Under the pieces are notes generated by a model. It made no database searches, was not told where the DNA came from, and saw only the letters and a list, made by a program, of their open reading frames with translations. The position numbers and the translations under genes were made by a program. Below are positions 20,392-30,179 of a stretch of DNA of 64,000 bases, piece by piece (position 1 is the stretch's first letter; each line of letters opens with the position of its first letter). Source of the stretch: Pseudomonadota bacterium (GTDB taxonomy: Bacteria > Pseudomonadota > Alphaproteobacteria > Rhizobiales > Xanthobacteraceae); the NCBI GenBank assembly GCA_003576765.1, contig QEVP01000003.1:62001-126000 (forward strand), read 5' to 3'.

Positions 20392-20910
20392 ATGGACCTG
20401 TTCGTCCGCGCGATCACGCTGATCTCGAAGCTGTGCGGGGTCATTGCGGCGCTGTTGATCGCCGCCGCCGTGGTGATCGTCTGCCACATGGTGTTTGTGC
20501 GCAGCGTGCTCAACGAGAACACCATCTGGCAGACCGACTTCACCACCTACAGCCTGATCGCCGCCACCTTCATCGGCAGCCCGTACCTGCTGCTCAACCG
20601 TGGCCACGTCAACGTCGACGTGCTGCCGCTTTATCTCGGCCAGCGCGCCCGGTTCTGGCTGGCGCTGGCGGCGGCGCTGATGTCGTTCGCGTTCTGCCTG
20701 ACCATGACCATCCTCGGTGCCGAGTTCTGGTACGAGGCATGGTCGAACGCCTGGGTCTCCGACACCATGTGGCGAGTGCGGCTGTGGATTCCCTATGCGG
20801 CCATGCCGATCGGGCTTGGCATCCTCACGCTGCAATATGTAGCGAGCCTCTATAACCTCGTCACCGGTCGCGAGCCGCCGTTCGGTCTCGCGCCGAAGGA
20901 GGCGGTATGA
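20392..20910 (+). CDS. dctQ: TRAP transporter small membrane subunit (DctQ family)
   Basis: A 172-aa protein with four predicted membrane helices. It has the DctQ-type segment NTIWQTDFTTYSLIAATFIGSP, read in part, and LLLNRGHVNVDVLPLYL. It forms the membrane complex with DctM. Its stop overlaps the dctM start (ATGA). Confidence 0.9.
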   Translation: MDLFVRAITLISKLCGVIAALLIAAAVVIVCHMVFVRSVLNENTIWQTDFTTYSLIAATFIGSPYLLLNRGHVNVDVLPLYLGQRARFWLALAAALMSFAFCLTMTILGAEFWYEAWSNAWVSDTMWRVRLWIPYAAMPIGLGILTLQYVASLYNLVTGREPPFGLAPKEAV

Positions 20911-22226
20911 GTCCGGCCATCCAGGGCAGCATCGTCCTCACCGTCACGCTCGTTATCCTGCTGTCGGGAGCACCGGTGGCATTCGCGCTCGGCGCGCTGG
21001 CGATCGTCTTCCTCATCATCTTCCAGGGCTTCGATTCGATCCACGTCGCGGCCGAGACCTTCTACGCCGGGCTGCACGACTTCACGCTGGTGTCGATCCC
21101 GATGTTCGTGATGATGGGCGCGGCGATCGGCTCCTCGCCCGCCGGCAAGGACCTTTACGAGGCGCTCGACCGCTGGCTCTACCGCGTGCCCGGCGGCCTC
21201 GTCATCTCCAACATCGGCGCCTGCTCGATCTTCGCAGCGCTGACCGGCTCCTCGCCGGCGTGCTGCGCCGCCATCGGCAAGATGGGCATCCCGGAGATGC
21301 GGCGCCGCGGTTATCCCGACGACGTGGCCACCGGGGCGATCTGTGCCGGCGGCACGCTTGGCATCCTGATCCCGCCGTCGATCACCCTCATTCTCTACGG
21401 CATCGCCACCGAGTCCTCGATCGGCCGGCTGTTCCTCGCCGGCGTGATGCCGGGCATCCTGCTGACCGGGCTGTTCATCCTGTGGACGATGTTCATCCTG
21501 TGGAAGCGCGGCTTCCGCTCGCACGCCGCGGACTTCCGCTACTCGTGGCGGGAAAAATTCCAGTCGATCCCCAAGATCGCGCCGTTCGTGCTGGTCATCG
21601 TCGGCGTGATGTACGCGCTCTATGGCGGCATCGCCACGCCGTCGGAAGCGGCCGGCGTCGGCGCCGCGCTGTGCGTCGTGCTCGCGGTTGCGATCTACCG
21701 CATGTGGTCGCCCGACAAGTGGTGGCTGATCCTGCACGACACCACGCGCGAGTCGGTGATGATACTGATGATCATCGCCGCCGCAGTGCTGTTCGGCTAC
21801 ATGCTGACCTCGCTCTACCTGACCCAGACGCTGGCGCAGACCATCGCCGAGATGAACGTCAACCGCTGGGTGCTGATGCTGCTCATCAACCTGTTCCTGC
21901 TGGTATGCGGCTTCTTCATCCCGCCGGCGGCCATCATCCTGATGACCGCGCCGATCCTGCTGCCGATCATCACTGCGGCCGGCTTCGACCCGATCTGGTT
22001 CGGCGTCATCATCACCATCAACATGGAGATCGGGCTGATCCACCCGCCGGTCGGGCTCAACCTCTACATCGTCAACTCGATCGCGCCCGACGTGCCGGTG
22101 GCACGCATCATGTACGGCACGATCCCTTACGTCGTGTGCATGATGCTGGCGATCGTCATTCTCTGCATCTTCCCGGAGATCGCGACCTGGCTACCGGACA
22201 CGCTGATGGGGCCGGTCCGGCATTGA
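20907..22226 (+). CDS. dctM: TRAP transporter large permease (DctM family)
   Basis: A 439-aa permease with about 12-13 membrane helices that carries the transport path driven by an ion gradient. Family blocks include FVMMGAAIGSSPAGKDLYEA, AGGTLGILIPPSITLILYGI and the C-terminal IGLIHPPVGLNLYIVN. It is coupled to dctQ. No regulator gene lies next to this operon. Confidence 0.93.
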   Translation: MSPAIQGSIVLTVTLVILLSGAPVAFALGALAIVFLIIFQGFDSIHVAAETFYAGLHDFTLVSIPMFVMMGAAIGSSPAGKDLYEALDRWLYRVPGGLVISNIGACSIFAALTGSSPACCAAIGKMGIPEMRRRGYPDDVATGAICAGGTLGILIPPSITLILYGIATESSIGRLFLAGVMPGILLTGLFILWTMFILWKRGFRSHAADFRYSWREKFQSIPKIAPFVLVIVGVMYALYGGIATPSEAAGVGAALCVVLAVAIYRMWSPDKWWLILHDTTRESVMILMIIAAAVLFGYMLTSLYLTQTLAQTIAEMNVNRWVLMLLINLFLLVCGFFIPPAAIILMTAPILLPIITAAGFDPIWFGVIITINMEIGLIHPPVGLNLYIVNSIAPDVPVARIMYGTIPYVVCMMLAIVILCIFPEIATWLPDTLMGPVRH

Positions 22227-22238
22227 GCAGGCGCGCAG

Positions 22239-23291
22239 CTATGGCTCGAGCAACGTGAACTGCATCACCAGCGTGCGCTGAAGGAAGGAAAAGTTGTCGT
22301 CGGAGACAAGCGTGATCACCGTCTCGCCGTCCTCCGTGCGGTGCGCGTCGATCCCCTCGAAATTGTCGATCTCATCGCCAAGGTCGGCCTCGAACAACGT
22401 TGGCCCGTCCACCACCGCGCCCGGCGCAAGCTCCGCGAGCGCGAGGCGACGGATGCGTACGCCGATGCCACCGCGCAGCGAGAATTTTCGTTCCAGCAGT
22501 AACAACCCACCGTCCGGCAACAGCGTCGCATCGCTGATGTCGTAATAGGCGGTGCGGCGGATCGCAAAGGCACCCGGCGACGGGCCGCCGATCAGAAACC
22601 CCTGGATATGGCCGTTGGCATCGAACCCGCGCTCGGAGATCGCCACCAGCGCGCCGCCGAGCGGCTGGCCCTCGGGCACCGCCACAAGCGCCTCGATGCC
22701 CTTGTTGGGCGGCAAGGCCCGCAGCGCCGGCGGCACCGGGATGCTGCGCCCCGGCGAGGCCAGACCACCGTCGTTGAAGTCGAACTTCAGGATGCGATGG
22801 ACTCGCTCCAGCCCGACATAGACGGTGGCACCGGCGCGCGCCAGCGACTCGCTGTCGTACCAGCCGCGCGCGGTGATCGGGCGGCCGTCGCTGCCGAGAA
22901 TCGGCGCGGCGACGACATCGCGGACGCCGGCAAGCCCTCCGTTGCGGTAAACGAACCGGCCCGCGATCCAGTGGCCCTTGTCGCTGACGCTGAGAAAGCC
23001 CGCGCCGTCCGCATCGATGCGCAGCGACGACAGACCGCCAAAATGCTTGAACGACGATGTCAGCAACAGTCCGCCGCGAAAGCGCAGACTGCCGAACATC
23101 ACTTCCGTTGGATCGCCGCGGCGGAATGCGGCAAGCGGCCGAGCCTCGACGGTGATCGACACCGGCGCCGGCCCCTGCGCCGGCCAGTCGCGCGCGCCAG
23201 AATCGGCAACCGCCGAGGCGGCGGTGAGCGTGAAGGCGACGAACAGGAGCGCCGCCACATCGGCGGCGAAGCGGCGGACCGGGCGCCGCAT
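22239..23291 (-). CDS. Exported esterase-like activity of phytase family protein
   Basis: 350 aa with an Arg-rich signal peptide (RRPVRRFAADVAALLFVAF ... ASAVADS). The body is beta-propeller-like, as in the phytase-like family: FGGLSSLRIDADGAGFLSVS, DSESLARAG, NKGIEALVAVPEG and DNFEGIDAHR. Some members act on phosphate esters; the substrate here is unknown. It lies 5 nt downstream of cobT on the same strand, so it probably shares that transcript, although no link to cobalamin is evident. Confidence 0.8.
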   Translation of the reverse strand: MRRPVRRFAADVAALLFVAFTLTAASAVADSGARDWPAQGPAPVSITVEARPLAAFRRGDPTEVMFGSLRFRGGLLLTSSFKHFGGLSSLRIDADGAGFLSVSDKGHWIAGRFVYRNGGLAGVRDVVAAPILGSDGRPITARGWYDSESLARAGATVYVGLERVHRILKFDFNDGGLASPGRSIPVPPALRALPPNKGIEALVAVPEGQPLGGALVAISERGFDANGHIQGFLIGGPSPGAFAIRRTAYYDISDATLLPDGGLLLLERKFSLRGGIGVRIRRLALAELAPGAVVDGPTLFEADLGDEIDNFEGIDAHRTEDGETVITLVSDDNFSFLQRTLVMQFTLLEP

Positions 23292-23296
23292 CGACG

Positions 23297-25204
23297 TTAC
23301 GAATGCAGCCGGCGGCGATGCGGCGACGGCCGCACTACCGGGGCCTCGGTCTCGCTGAACAGTTCGGCAAGCTTCTCGGTGATGGCGCCGCCCAGTTCCT
23401 CGGCATCGACGATGGTGACGGCGCGACGATAGTAACGCGTCACGTCGTGCCCGATACCGATGGCAATGAGCTGCACCGGCGAGCGGTTCTCGATCTCGTC
23501 GATGACATGGCGCAGGTGGCGCTCGAGATAGTTGCCGGCATTGACCGACAGCGTGGAATCGTCAACGGGCGCGCCGTCGGAAATCATCATCAGGATGCGG
23601 CGCTGCTCCGGCCGTGCCAGCAGGCGCTTGTGTGCCCAGTCGAGCGCCTCGCCGTCGATGTTTTCCTTCAACAGCCCCTCGCGCATCATCAGCCCGAGGT
23701 TCTTGCGCGCGCGCCGCCACGGCGCATCTGCCGCCTTGTAGATGATGTGGCGCAGGTCGTTGAGGCGCCCGGGGATGGCCGGCTTGCCGGCGGCGAGCCA
23801 CGCCTCGCGCGACTGTCCGCCTTTCCACGCCCGCGTGGTGAAGCCGAGAATCTCGACCTTGACGCCGCAGCGCTCCAGCGTGCGGGCGAGAATGTCGGCG
23901 CAGGTCGCCGCCACCGTGATCGGGCGGCCGCGCATCGAGCCGGAATTGTCGAGCAGCAGCGTCACCACGGTGTCGCGGAAGGTAGCCTCCTTCTCGTGCA
24001 TGAACGACAGGGGATGGAACGGGTCGGTGACGACGCGCGACAGCCGTGCCGGATCGAGAATGCCTTCTTCGAGGTCGAACTCCCAGGCGCGGTTCTGCTG
24101 CGCCATCAGGCGGCGCTGCAGGCGGTTGGCGAGCCGGGCGACGATGTGCTGCAGGTGCGCGAGCTGCTTGTCGAGATAGCTGCGCAGCCGCTCGAGTTCG
24201 TCGGGATCGCACAGGTCCTCGGCCGCGACCACCTCGTCGAAGCGCGGGGCATAGGCGTGGTATTCGGGACCGCGCGGCTCGTTGGCGCCGTGCTCGCGCG
24301 GCCGCATCGCCTCGCCCGGCGTATCGTCGTCGCCGACGTCACCCTCGTCGAAGCTGTCGCTGGCGGACGCCTGCGCGCTCTCCATCGCGCTCTCGTCTAT
24401 GTCCTCCGCGGCGGACTGCGCCTGATCGGCGCTCATGTCCTGCGAGCCGTCGGCCTCGGGATTGCCCTCGGCGGACGACTGCTCGCTTTCGCCCTCGCGC
24501 TGGTCGTCGTCGTCCTGCTCCTCCTCGGAGTCGGCGTTGCGGTCCTCGCCGAGATCGAGCGCCTGCAACAGATCGTGCACGGCGTCACCGAAGCGGGCCT
24601 GATCCTCAACGAGGCGATCGAGCTGATCGAGCCGGGCGCCGATCCTGTCCTCGAGCACCGGCCGCCACAGATCGACCATGCGCTGCGCGGCCTGCGGTGG
24701 CGCCTGCCCGGTCAGGCGCTCGCGCACCAGCATGGCGAGCGCGTCGGCAAGCGGCGCGTCGGCGCGGTCGGTGATCTCGTCGAACTTGCCGCGGTGGAAG
24801 TGGTCGTCGAGCATCGCCGTAAGGTTCTTGGCGACGCCGGCCATGCGCCGCGCGCCGATCGCCTCGACGCGGGCCTGCTCGACGGCATCGAACACGCCGC
24901 GCGCCTGCGGATTGCCGGGCATCAGGCGGCGGTGCGTCTTCGGGTCATGGCAGGCGAGCCGCAGCGCAATGGAATCGGCGTGGCCGCGCACGATCGCCGC
25001 TTCCCGCCGGGTCAGCTTGCGTGCCGGCTCCGGCAGCCGCGCCTTGCCCGGCGCCAGCCCCGGCCGCTCGGCGGCGAACGACACTTCGAGGTCGGGCACG
25101 CGGCCAATGGCCCGCAGGCACGAGGCGACCGCGCGCTTGAACGGCTCGGTCGGCGCCTCCTTCGGCCCGGGCCTGAACTTGATGTTGGTGGGTGCCGTGC
25201 TCAT
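23297..25204 (-). CDS. cobT: Aerobic cobaltochelatase subunit CobT
   Basis: CobT (635 aa) works with CobS and CobN to insert cobalt into hydrogenobyrinic acid diamide in aerobic B12 synthesis. A very acidic middle (about residues 230-330, many Asp/Glu/Ser) separates the N-terminal part from a C-terminal von Willebrand A domain. That domain has the metal site [11 protein letters not shown] and [11 protein letters not shown]. The start [13 protein letters not shown] was chosen; an extra 19 codons upstream come from an intergenic repeat. The overlap-free gap to cobS is 82 nt. CobN is not in the window. Confidence 0.94.
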   Translation of the reverse strand: MSTAPTNIKFRPGPKEAPTEPFKRAVASCLRAIGRVPDLEVSFAAERPGLAPGKARLPEPARKLTRREAAIVRGHADSIALRLACHDPKTHRRLMPGNPQARGVFDAVEQARVEAIGARRMAGVAKNLTAMLDDHFHRGKFDEITDRADAPLADALAMLVRERLTGQAPPQAAQRMVDLWRPVLEDRIGARLDQLDRLVEDQARFGDAVHDLLQALDLGEDRNADSEEEQDDDDQREGESEQSSAEGNPEADGSQDMSADQAQSAAEDIDESAMESAQASASDSFDEGDVGDDDTPGEAMRPREHGANEPRGPEYHAYAPRFDEVVAAEDLCDPDELERLRSYLDKQLAHLQHIVARLANRLQRRLMAQQNRAWEFDLEEGILDPARLSRVVTDPFHPLSFMHEKEATFRDTVVTLLLDNSGSMRGRPITVAATCADILARTLERCGVKVEILGFTTRAWKGGQSREAWLAAGKPAIPGRLNDLRHIIYKAADAPWRRARKNLGLMMREGLLKENIDGEALDWAHKRLLARPEQRRILMMISDGAPVDDSTLSVNAGNYLERHLRHVIDEIENRSPVQLIAIGIGHDVTRYYRRAVTIVDAEELGGAITEKLAELFSETEAPVVRPSPHRRRLHS

Positions 25205-25220
25205 CAGGCTTTTCCCAAAA

Positions 25221-25266
25221 CCCTCACCCCGCGCGCTCGGTGCGCCGTCCTCCCCCGACAACGGGG
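25221..25266. repeat. Intergenic repeat between cobS and cobT
   Basis: CCCTCACCCC, then GCGCGCTCGGTGCGC, then CCTCCCCCGACAACGGGGAG. This layout is common in gaps of high-GC Hyphomicrobiales genomes and has internal dyad symmetry. It falls between two co-oriented genes and may act as a processing or attenuation element. Confidence 0.4.
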
Positions 25267-25286
25267 AGCGACGGCATGTCGCGGTG

Positions 25287-26282
25287 TCAGCTCAACGCGA
25301 CGTTGGCCGCCGACTCGGTCAGTTCGGCATTGAGGCAGCGCTGATAGAACTCCGCCACCAGCGGCCGCTCCAGCTCGTCGCACTTGTTGAGGAAGGTGAC
25401 GCGGAACGCGAACGCAAGATCGCCGAAGATGTCGGCGTTCTCCGCCCAGGTGATCACCGTGCGCGGGCTCATCACCGTGGACAGATCGCCGTTGGCGAAG
25501 GCGTTGCGCGTGAGGTCGGCGAGCCGCACCATCTTGCCGACGAGATCGCGGCCCTCCGCCGTGCGGTAATGCGGCGCCTTGGCCAGCACGATCTCCACTT
25601 CCTCGTCGTGCGGCAGATAGTTCAGCGTGGTGACGATCGACCAGCGGTCCATCTGGCCCTGGTTGATCTGCTGGGTGCCGTGATAGAGGCCGGAGGTATC
25701 GCCGAGCCCGATGGTGTTGGCGGTGGCGAACAGCCGGAACGCCGGATGCGGCTTGATGACCTTGTTCTGGTCGAGCAGCGTCAGGCGGCCGGACACCTCC
25801 AGCACGCGCTGGATCACGAACATCACGTCGGGGCGGCCGGCGTCGTACTCGTCGAACACCAGCGCAATGTTGTTCTGCAGCGCCCACGGCAAAATGCCGT
25901 CGCGGAATTCGGTGACCTGCTTGCCGTCGCGAACCACGATCGAGTCCTTGCCGACGAGATCGATGCGGCTGATGTGGCTGTCGAGGTTTACGCGCACGCA
26001 GGGCCAGTTGAGCCGGGCCGCGACCTGCTCGATATGGGTCGATTTGCCGGTGCCGTGGTAGCCGGTCACCATGACGCGGCGATTGTGGGCAAAGCCGGCG
26101 AGAATGGCCAGCGTGGTGGTGCGGTCGAAGCGATAGTCGGCGTCGACATCCGGCACGTGCGGATCGACTTCGGAATAGGCCGGCACCTCGAGATCGCTGT
26201 CGATGCCGAACACCTGCCGCACCGACACTTTCATGTCGGGCAAGCCGGCCGGTGCCTGCGTTGTGGTCATGGCGGCTGTCAT
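25287..26282 (-). CDS. cobS: Aerobic cobaltochelatase subunit CobS
   Basis: An AAA+ ATPase (331 aa) that powers cobalt insertion with CobT and CobN. The N-terminus carries the CobS block [20 protein letters not shown]. Walker A is [10 protein letters not shown], Walker [10 protein letters not shown], and the sensor region [18 protein letters not shown]. The ATG at 26282 was chosen because GGAGG lies 4 nt upstream; a second ATG at 26270 is possible. A strong hairpin lies just upstream of the ribosome site. Confidence 0.94.
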   Translation of the reverse strand: MTAAMTTTQAPAGLPDMKVSVRQVFGIDSDLEVPAYSEVDPHVPDVDADYRFDRTTTLAILAGFAHNRRVMVTGYHGTGKSTHIEQVAARLNWPCVRVNLDSHISRIDLVGKDSIVVRDGKQVTEFRDGILPWALQNNIALVFDEYDAGRPDVMFVIQRVLEVSGRLTLLDQNKVIKPHPAFRLFATANTIGLGDTSGLYHGTQQINQGQMDRWSIVTTLNYLPHDEEVEIVLAKAPHYRTAEGRDLVGKMVRLADLTRNAFANGDLSTVMSPRTVITWAENADIFGDLAFAFRVTFLNKCDELERPLVAEFYQRCLNAELTESAANVALS

Positions 26283-26293
26283 CACTCCTCCGG

Positions 26294-26316
26294 GGTTTCG
26301 GGGCACGCCCGAAACC
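26294..26316 (-). promoter_or_regulatory. Hairpin in the cobS leader
   Basis: GGTTTCGGG, 5 nt, CCCGAAACC: a perfect 9-bp stem only a few nt upstream of the cobS ribosome-binding site. It could influence translation. No B12-box of a cobalamin riboswitch was seen nearby. Confidence 0.35.
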
Positions 26317-26533
26317 AGATCTTGCAGGGTCTGCTACGGGTGGAGACTATGTCTGGAACCTGGCAGATGGCGGTCCGTGCGCGTGGCCGCACCCCATGCG
26401 AGTTCCGTGGAAGCGGGCTAAACTTAATGCGTAGCACCGTCTTTGGAAAGGCCGCCGGGCGGCCAATTTTTCGCGGCCGGTCCACGCGCGGTGCACGGCG
26501 CGGGTGTCCATGGCACGGCAAGGAGCGACAGCG

Positions 26534-26713
26534 ATGACGGCGGACCTGTGGGCGCTGGTGGCGGCCGGTCTCGCGATCGGGGGGGCGGCGGCGTGGCTGA
26601 GGCAGCGCCGGCGTCATGCCAGGCGGCCGGACCCGGCCGCCGCGCACGACCCGATGGCCGGCCTGCCGACCTGCGAGGGAATCGGCCCGCGGCGCGAGCC
26701 GCCGCCCGACTAA
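26534..26713 (+). CDS. Small predicted membrane protein (59 aa)
   Basis: ATG at 26534 with AAGGAG about 10 nt upstream. The protein has one hydrophobic N-terminal helix (LWALVAAGLAIGGAAAWL), a basic cluster (RQRRRHARR) and a Pro-rich tail with PTCEGIGPR. No family is recognised. It is divergent from cobS and convergent with the J-domain gene. The good ribosome site and helix make it plausible. Confidence 0.45.
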   Translation: MTADLWALVAAGLAIGGAAAWLRQRRRHARRPDPAAAHDPMAGLPTCEGIGPRREPPPD

Positions 26714-26764
26714 AGTACAACCCTACGCTGTACCGGGGCCGCGAGATCGAGGCTTGAATCCCTC

Positions 26765-27394
26765 TTAAGTCCTCGCCACCGTCTTGAGGTAATTGTACGC
26801 CTTGATGATCTCGATCAGGCGGTCCTCGGTCGAGCGGTCGCCGCCATTGGCATCGGGGTGGTGCTGCTTGACCAGTTCCTTGTAGCGCGCCTTGATCACC
26901 TGGAGCGTGGCGCCGGCCGTCAGCCCCATCACATCGAGCGCCTTGCGCTCGGCGTTGAACACCTTGCGCGTCTCGGCGGCCGCAGCGGCCTCGGGTCCGG
27001 GCCGCCAGCGGCCACGGCCGTTCAATTCGCTGAACACCGCGAATGGATCGTCGGCGCCATCGATCGCCTCGCCGCGTCCGCCCCGTCCGCCGGCATTGGC
27101 GCCCATCTTCCAGGTCGGGCGGTGGCCGGTCAGCGCGTCCTTCTGGTAGCGCGCCACCGCGTCGTCGCTCATGCCGGAAAAGAAATTGTAGGACTGGTTG
27201 TATTCCCGCACATGGTCGAGGCAGAAATGCCAGTAGTCGCGCTCCTGGCCGCGTCCCTTGGGCGCGCGATGGGTGCCCGCCGCGGCACAGCCCGGCCACT
27301 GGCAGCCGATCCTCGTCTCGCGCACCGGCTCCTTGCGCGCGGTGCGCGGCTTGATGCGGATCGAGTCGAAATATTTGGTCTGGTCGAACGTCAT
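26765..27394 (-). CDS. J-domain (DnaJ-like) protein with N-terminal Cys-rich region
   Basis: 209 aa. The C-terminal J-domain (about residues 150-209) has the HPD motif in ELVKQHHPDANGGD, so it should stimulate an Hsp70 ATPase. The N-terminus has RIGCQWPGCAAAGTHRAPKG and YWHFCLDHVREYNQSYN, a Cys/His pattern that may bind zinc. This J-domain-at-the-end layout recurs beside bolA and cobST in Hyphomicrobiales. It is divergent from bolA. The start MTFDQTKYFDS was preferred over a 45-codon upstream extension. Confidence 0.88.
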   Translation of the reverse strand: MTFDQTKYFDSIRIKPRTARKEPVRETRIGCQWPGCAAAGTHRAPKGRGQERDYWHFCLDHVREYNQSYNFFSGMSDDAVARYQKDALTGHRPTWKMGANAGGRGGRGEAIDGADDPFAVFSELNGRGRWRPGPEAAAAAETRKVFNAERKALDVMGLTAGATLQVIKARYKELVKQHHPDANGGDRSTEDRLIEIIKAYNYLKTVART

Positions 27395-27537
27395 TGGCTC
27401 ACTATGGCGACGGCGCGGGCGAAGGTTCAAGTCTTGACATTGCGATGCCTGCTCTGCCGGAACGGCCGCAAGGCGGTGGACAGCAAAGCGCGCCTGACGC
27501 AGAATTGCGGTCTCCCGCCCCAACGCCACGCCGGATC

Positions 27538-27813
27538 ATGCCGCTCGCCGATCTGATCACGAAAAAGCTAACCGATGCCTTCGCGCCGGAGGCCATCCGC
27601 GTCGCCGACGAATCCAGCCTGCACGAAGGCCATGCCGGGCACCGCCCCGGCGGCGAGACGCACTTCCGTGTGTATATCGTCGCCACCGCGTTCGAGGGCA
27701 AGAGCCGCGTCGAACGCCACCGCATGGTCAACGCCGCGCTGGCCGAAGAGTTGGCGGGCGGCATCCATGCGCTGGCGATCAAGGCGCACGCGCCGGGCGA
27801 AACGCCGCGCTGA
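27538..27813 (+). CDS. bolA: BolA family protein
   Basis: A 91-aa BolA protein: LITKKLTDAFAPEAIRVADE, the conserved His region SSLHEGHAGHRPGGETHFRVYIV, and RHRMVNAALAEEL. BolA proteins pair with monothiol glutaredoxins to bind [2Fe-2S] clusters and take part in iron handling. The ATG at 27538 gives the normal length. It is divergent from the J-domain gene and convergent with aspartate kinase. Confidence 0.9.
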   Translation: MPLADLITKKLTDAFAPEAIRVADESSLHEGHAGHRPGGETHFRVYIVATAFEGKSRVERHRMVNAALAEELAGGIHALAIKAHAPGETPR

Positions 27814-27833
27814 TCGCCGCGCCGCCGGCGGCT

Positions 27834-29084
27834 CTACTTGTCGAGACCGTAGAGGGTGTGCAGCGTGCGCACCGCCAACTCGGTATAGGCCGTATCGATC
27901 AGCACCGAGAACTTGATCTCGGAGGTGGTGATAGCGCGGATGTTGATGTTGCGCTCGGCCAGCGCCTTGAATGCCTGCGCCGCGACACCGGCGTGGCTGC
28001 GCATGCCTGAGCCGATCACCGACACCTTGGCGAGGTCGGTGGCGCTGTCGAGCCGGGCATAGCCAATCCTGTCCTTGGCCTTGGCGATGGTGTCGCGCGC
28101 GCGCTCGTAGTCGGATGCCGGCACGGTGAAGGTGAGATCGGTGGTCTTGCCGTCTTCCGACACGTTCTGCACGATCATATCGACGTTGACGCCGGCCTCG
28201 GCCAGCGGGCCGAAAATCGCCGCCGCGACCCCCGGCTTGTCCTCGATGTGACGCACCGAAATCTGCGCCTCGTCGCGCGAAAAGGCGATGCCGGTGACGA
28301 CCTTGTTCTCCATGATCTCCTCCTCGCTGCAGATCAGCGTCCCCGGCGGCGTGCCGTGCGGATCGATATCTTCCGGCTTGTCGAAGCTGGACCGCACGAA
28401 GACGCGGACATTGTGCACCATGCCGAGTTCGACCGAGCGCACCTGCAGCACCTTGGCGCCCTGCGAGGCCATCTCCAGCATTTCCTCGAACGCCACCTTG
28501 TCGAGCCGCCGCGCCTTGGGCACGACACGCGGGTCGGTGGTGTAGACGCCATCGACGTCGGTATAGATGTCGCAGCGCTCGGCCTTGATCGCCGCCGCGA
28601 TCGCCACCGCCGAGGTATCCGAGCCACCGCGCCCCAGCGTGGTGATGCGGCCGGTCTGGGCGTTGATGCCCTGGAAGCCGGCGACGACCGCGACCTCCTT
28701 GCGCTCGGCGAACCGCTTCAGCAGTTCGGCTCCATCGATGTCGAGGATGCGCGCGGCGGTGTGGGCGTCGCTGGTCAGGATCGGAATCTGCCAGCCCTGC
28801 CACGAGCGCGCCTGCACGCCCATGCTCTGCAGAGTGATCGCCAGCAGACCCGACGTCACCTGCTCGCCGGATGCGACCACGGCGTCGTATTCGCGTGCAT
28901 CGTGCATCGGCGCCGCCTCACGGCACCACGCCACCAGTTCGTTGGTCTTGCCGGCCATCGCCGACACCACCACGGCGACGTCGTGCCCGGCATCAACCTC
29001 GCGCTTGACGTGGCGCGCGACGTTGCGGATGCGCTCAATGTTGGCGACCGAAGTGCCGCCGAATTTCATCACGAGCCGGGCCAT
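27834..29084 (-). CDS. lysC: Aspartate kinase
   Basis: A 416-aa aspartokinase that phosphorylates L-aspartate, the first step to Lys, Thr and Met. It starts MARLVMKFGGTSVANIERI with the kinase signature KFGGTSV, has the ATP site RGGSDTSAVA, and two C-terminal ACT domains (ISVRHIEDKPGVAAAIFGPL and SVIGSGMRSHAGVAAQAF) for feedback control. It is divergent from ubiG with a 286-nt gap that should hold both promoters; I saw no clear operator there. Confidence 0.94.
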   Translation of the reverse strand: MARLVMKFGGTSVANIERIRNVARHVKREVDAGHDVAVVVSAMAGKTNELVAWCREAAPMHDAREYDAVVASGEQVTSGLLAITLQSMGVQARSWQGWQIPILTSDAHTAARILDIDGAELLKRFAERKEVAVVAGFQGINAQTGRITTLGRGGSDTSAVAIAAAIKAERCDIYTDVDGVYTTDPRVVPKARRLDKVAFEEMLEMASQGAKVLQVRSVELGMVHNVRVFVRSSFDKPEDIDPHGTPPGTLICSEEEIMENKVVTGIAFSRDEAQISVRHIEDKPGVAAAIFGPLAEAGVNVDMIVQNVSEDGKTTDLTFTVPASDYERARDTIAKAKDRIGYARLDSATDLAKVSVIGSGMRSHAGVAAQAFKALAERNINIRAITTSEIKFSVLIDTAYTELAVRTLHTLYGLDK

Positions 29085-29370
29085 GGCGTGGCGGAATCCT
29101 TAAAGGGTAAGGACGGAGGCAGCGGGGCCAGCGCGAAAAACATCGTGGCGCCGGCGAAAAGGCGCGTATACATAACGGCAGGATCGCCCCCAGGCAACCG
29201 GGTGCCGCCGGCCGTGACCGCGGGGCCATAACGGACGCCGCAGAGGCAATCGGAACACGGGTTCGGACAACGACGATGGGCCGTCTGATCGACCATATCG
29301 CGCAGCCGGGGAAGCCGACGCACCCCTACCTTCGCGCGCCTTCGCGGGCCGCCGCCGCACGGGTACGGCC

Positions 29371-30138
29371 ATGACCGCGCCGGCCGAGACGCCGCGCCCG
29401 GGCGCCACCACCACCGTCGATCCGGCCGAGATCGCGCGCTTTTCAAAACTGTCCGCGGAGTGGTGGGACCCCAAGGGCAAGATGGCGCCGCTGCACAAGA
29501 TCAACCCGCTGCGGCTCGGCTACATTCGCGACGCGGCTTGCGCGAAATTCGCGCGCAACCCGCGCAGCCTGACCTGTCTCGACGGCTTGCGCGTGCTCGA
29601 TATCGGCTGCGGCGCCGGGCTGTTGTGCGAGCCGTTGGCACGGCTCGGCGCCCAGGTGGTCGGCGTCGATCCTTCGGAGAGCAACATCGCCGCGGCGCGG
29701 CTGCATGCCGAGCGCGCCCACCTGTCGGTCGATTATCGCTGCACGACGGTCGAGGCCATCGATCCGCACGAGCGTTTCGACATCGTGCTGGCGATGGAGG
29801 TGGTCGAGCACGTCACCGACGTCGGCGCCTTCCTCGGGCACTGCGCGGCGCTGATGAAGCCGGCCGGGCTGATGGTGGTCTCCACCCTCAACCGCACCTG
29901 GAAAAGCTTTGCGCTGGCCATCGTCGGCGCCGAATACGTGCTGCGTTGGCTGCCGCGCGGCACGCACCAGTGGGACAAGTTCGTCACGCCGGACGAACTC
30001 GCGCACCATCTCGCCGCGAGCAGACTTATCGTCACCGACCAGGTCGGCGTCATCTATAACCCGCTGGCCGACCGCTGGAGCATTTCGGCGCGCGACCTCG
30101 ACGTCAATTACATGGTGACGGCCGAAGCGGAGAGCTGA
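29371..30138 (+). CDS. ubiG: Ubiquinone biosynthesis O-methyltransferase UbiG
   Basis: A 255-aa SAM-dependent methyltransferase for the two O-methylations in ubiquinone synthesis. Seen are the UbiG N-terminus FSKLSAEWWDPKGKMAPLHK, SAM motif I VLDIGCGAGLLCEPLA, and FDIVLAMEVVEHV. The tail SISARDLDVNYMVTA is also family-like. It is divergent from lysC, an arrangement seen in related genomes. Confidence 0.94.
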   Translation: MTAPAETPRPGATTTVDPAEIARFSKLSAEWWDPKGKMAPLHKINPLRLGYIRDAACAKFARNPRSLTCLDGLRVLDIGCGAGLLCEPLARLGAQVVGVDPSESNIAAARLHAERAHLSVDYRCTTVEAIDPHERFDIVLAMEVVEHVTDVGAFLGHCAALMKPAGLMVVSTLNRTWKSFALAIVGAEYVLRWLPRGTHQWDKFVTPDELAHHLAASRLIVTDQVGVIYNPLADRWSISARDLDVNYMVTAEAES

Positions 30139-30179
30139 GCTGCCCTGCGCGCCCGACGCTACCCGATCATAAGCCTCTC

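Noticed and set aside
26283..26533. Cobalamin riboswitch upstream of cobS
   Set aside because: No B12-box or the associated conserved segments were seen on the cobS strand; only a simple hairpin is present.
24678..26537. A plus-strand frame opposite cobT/cobS
   Set aside because: It crosses two real minus-strand genes and their intergenic repeat. Its product shows no motifs.
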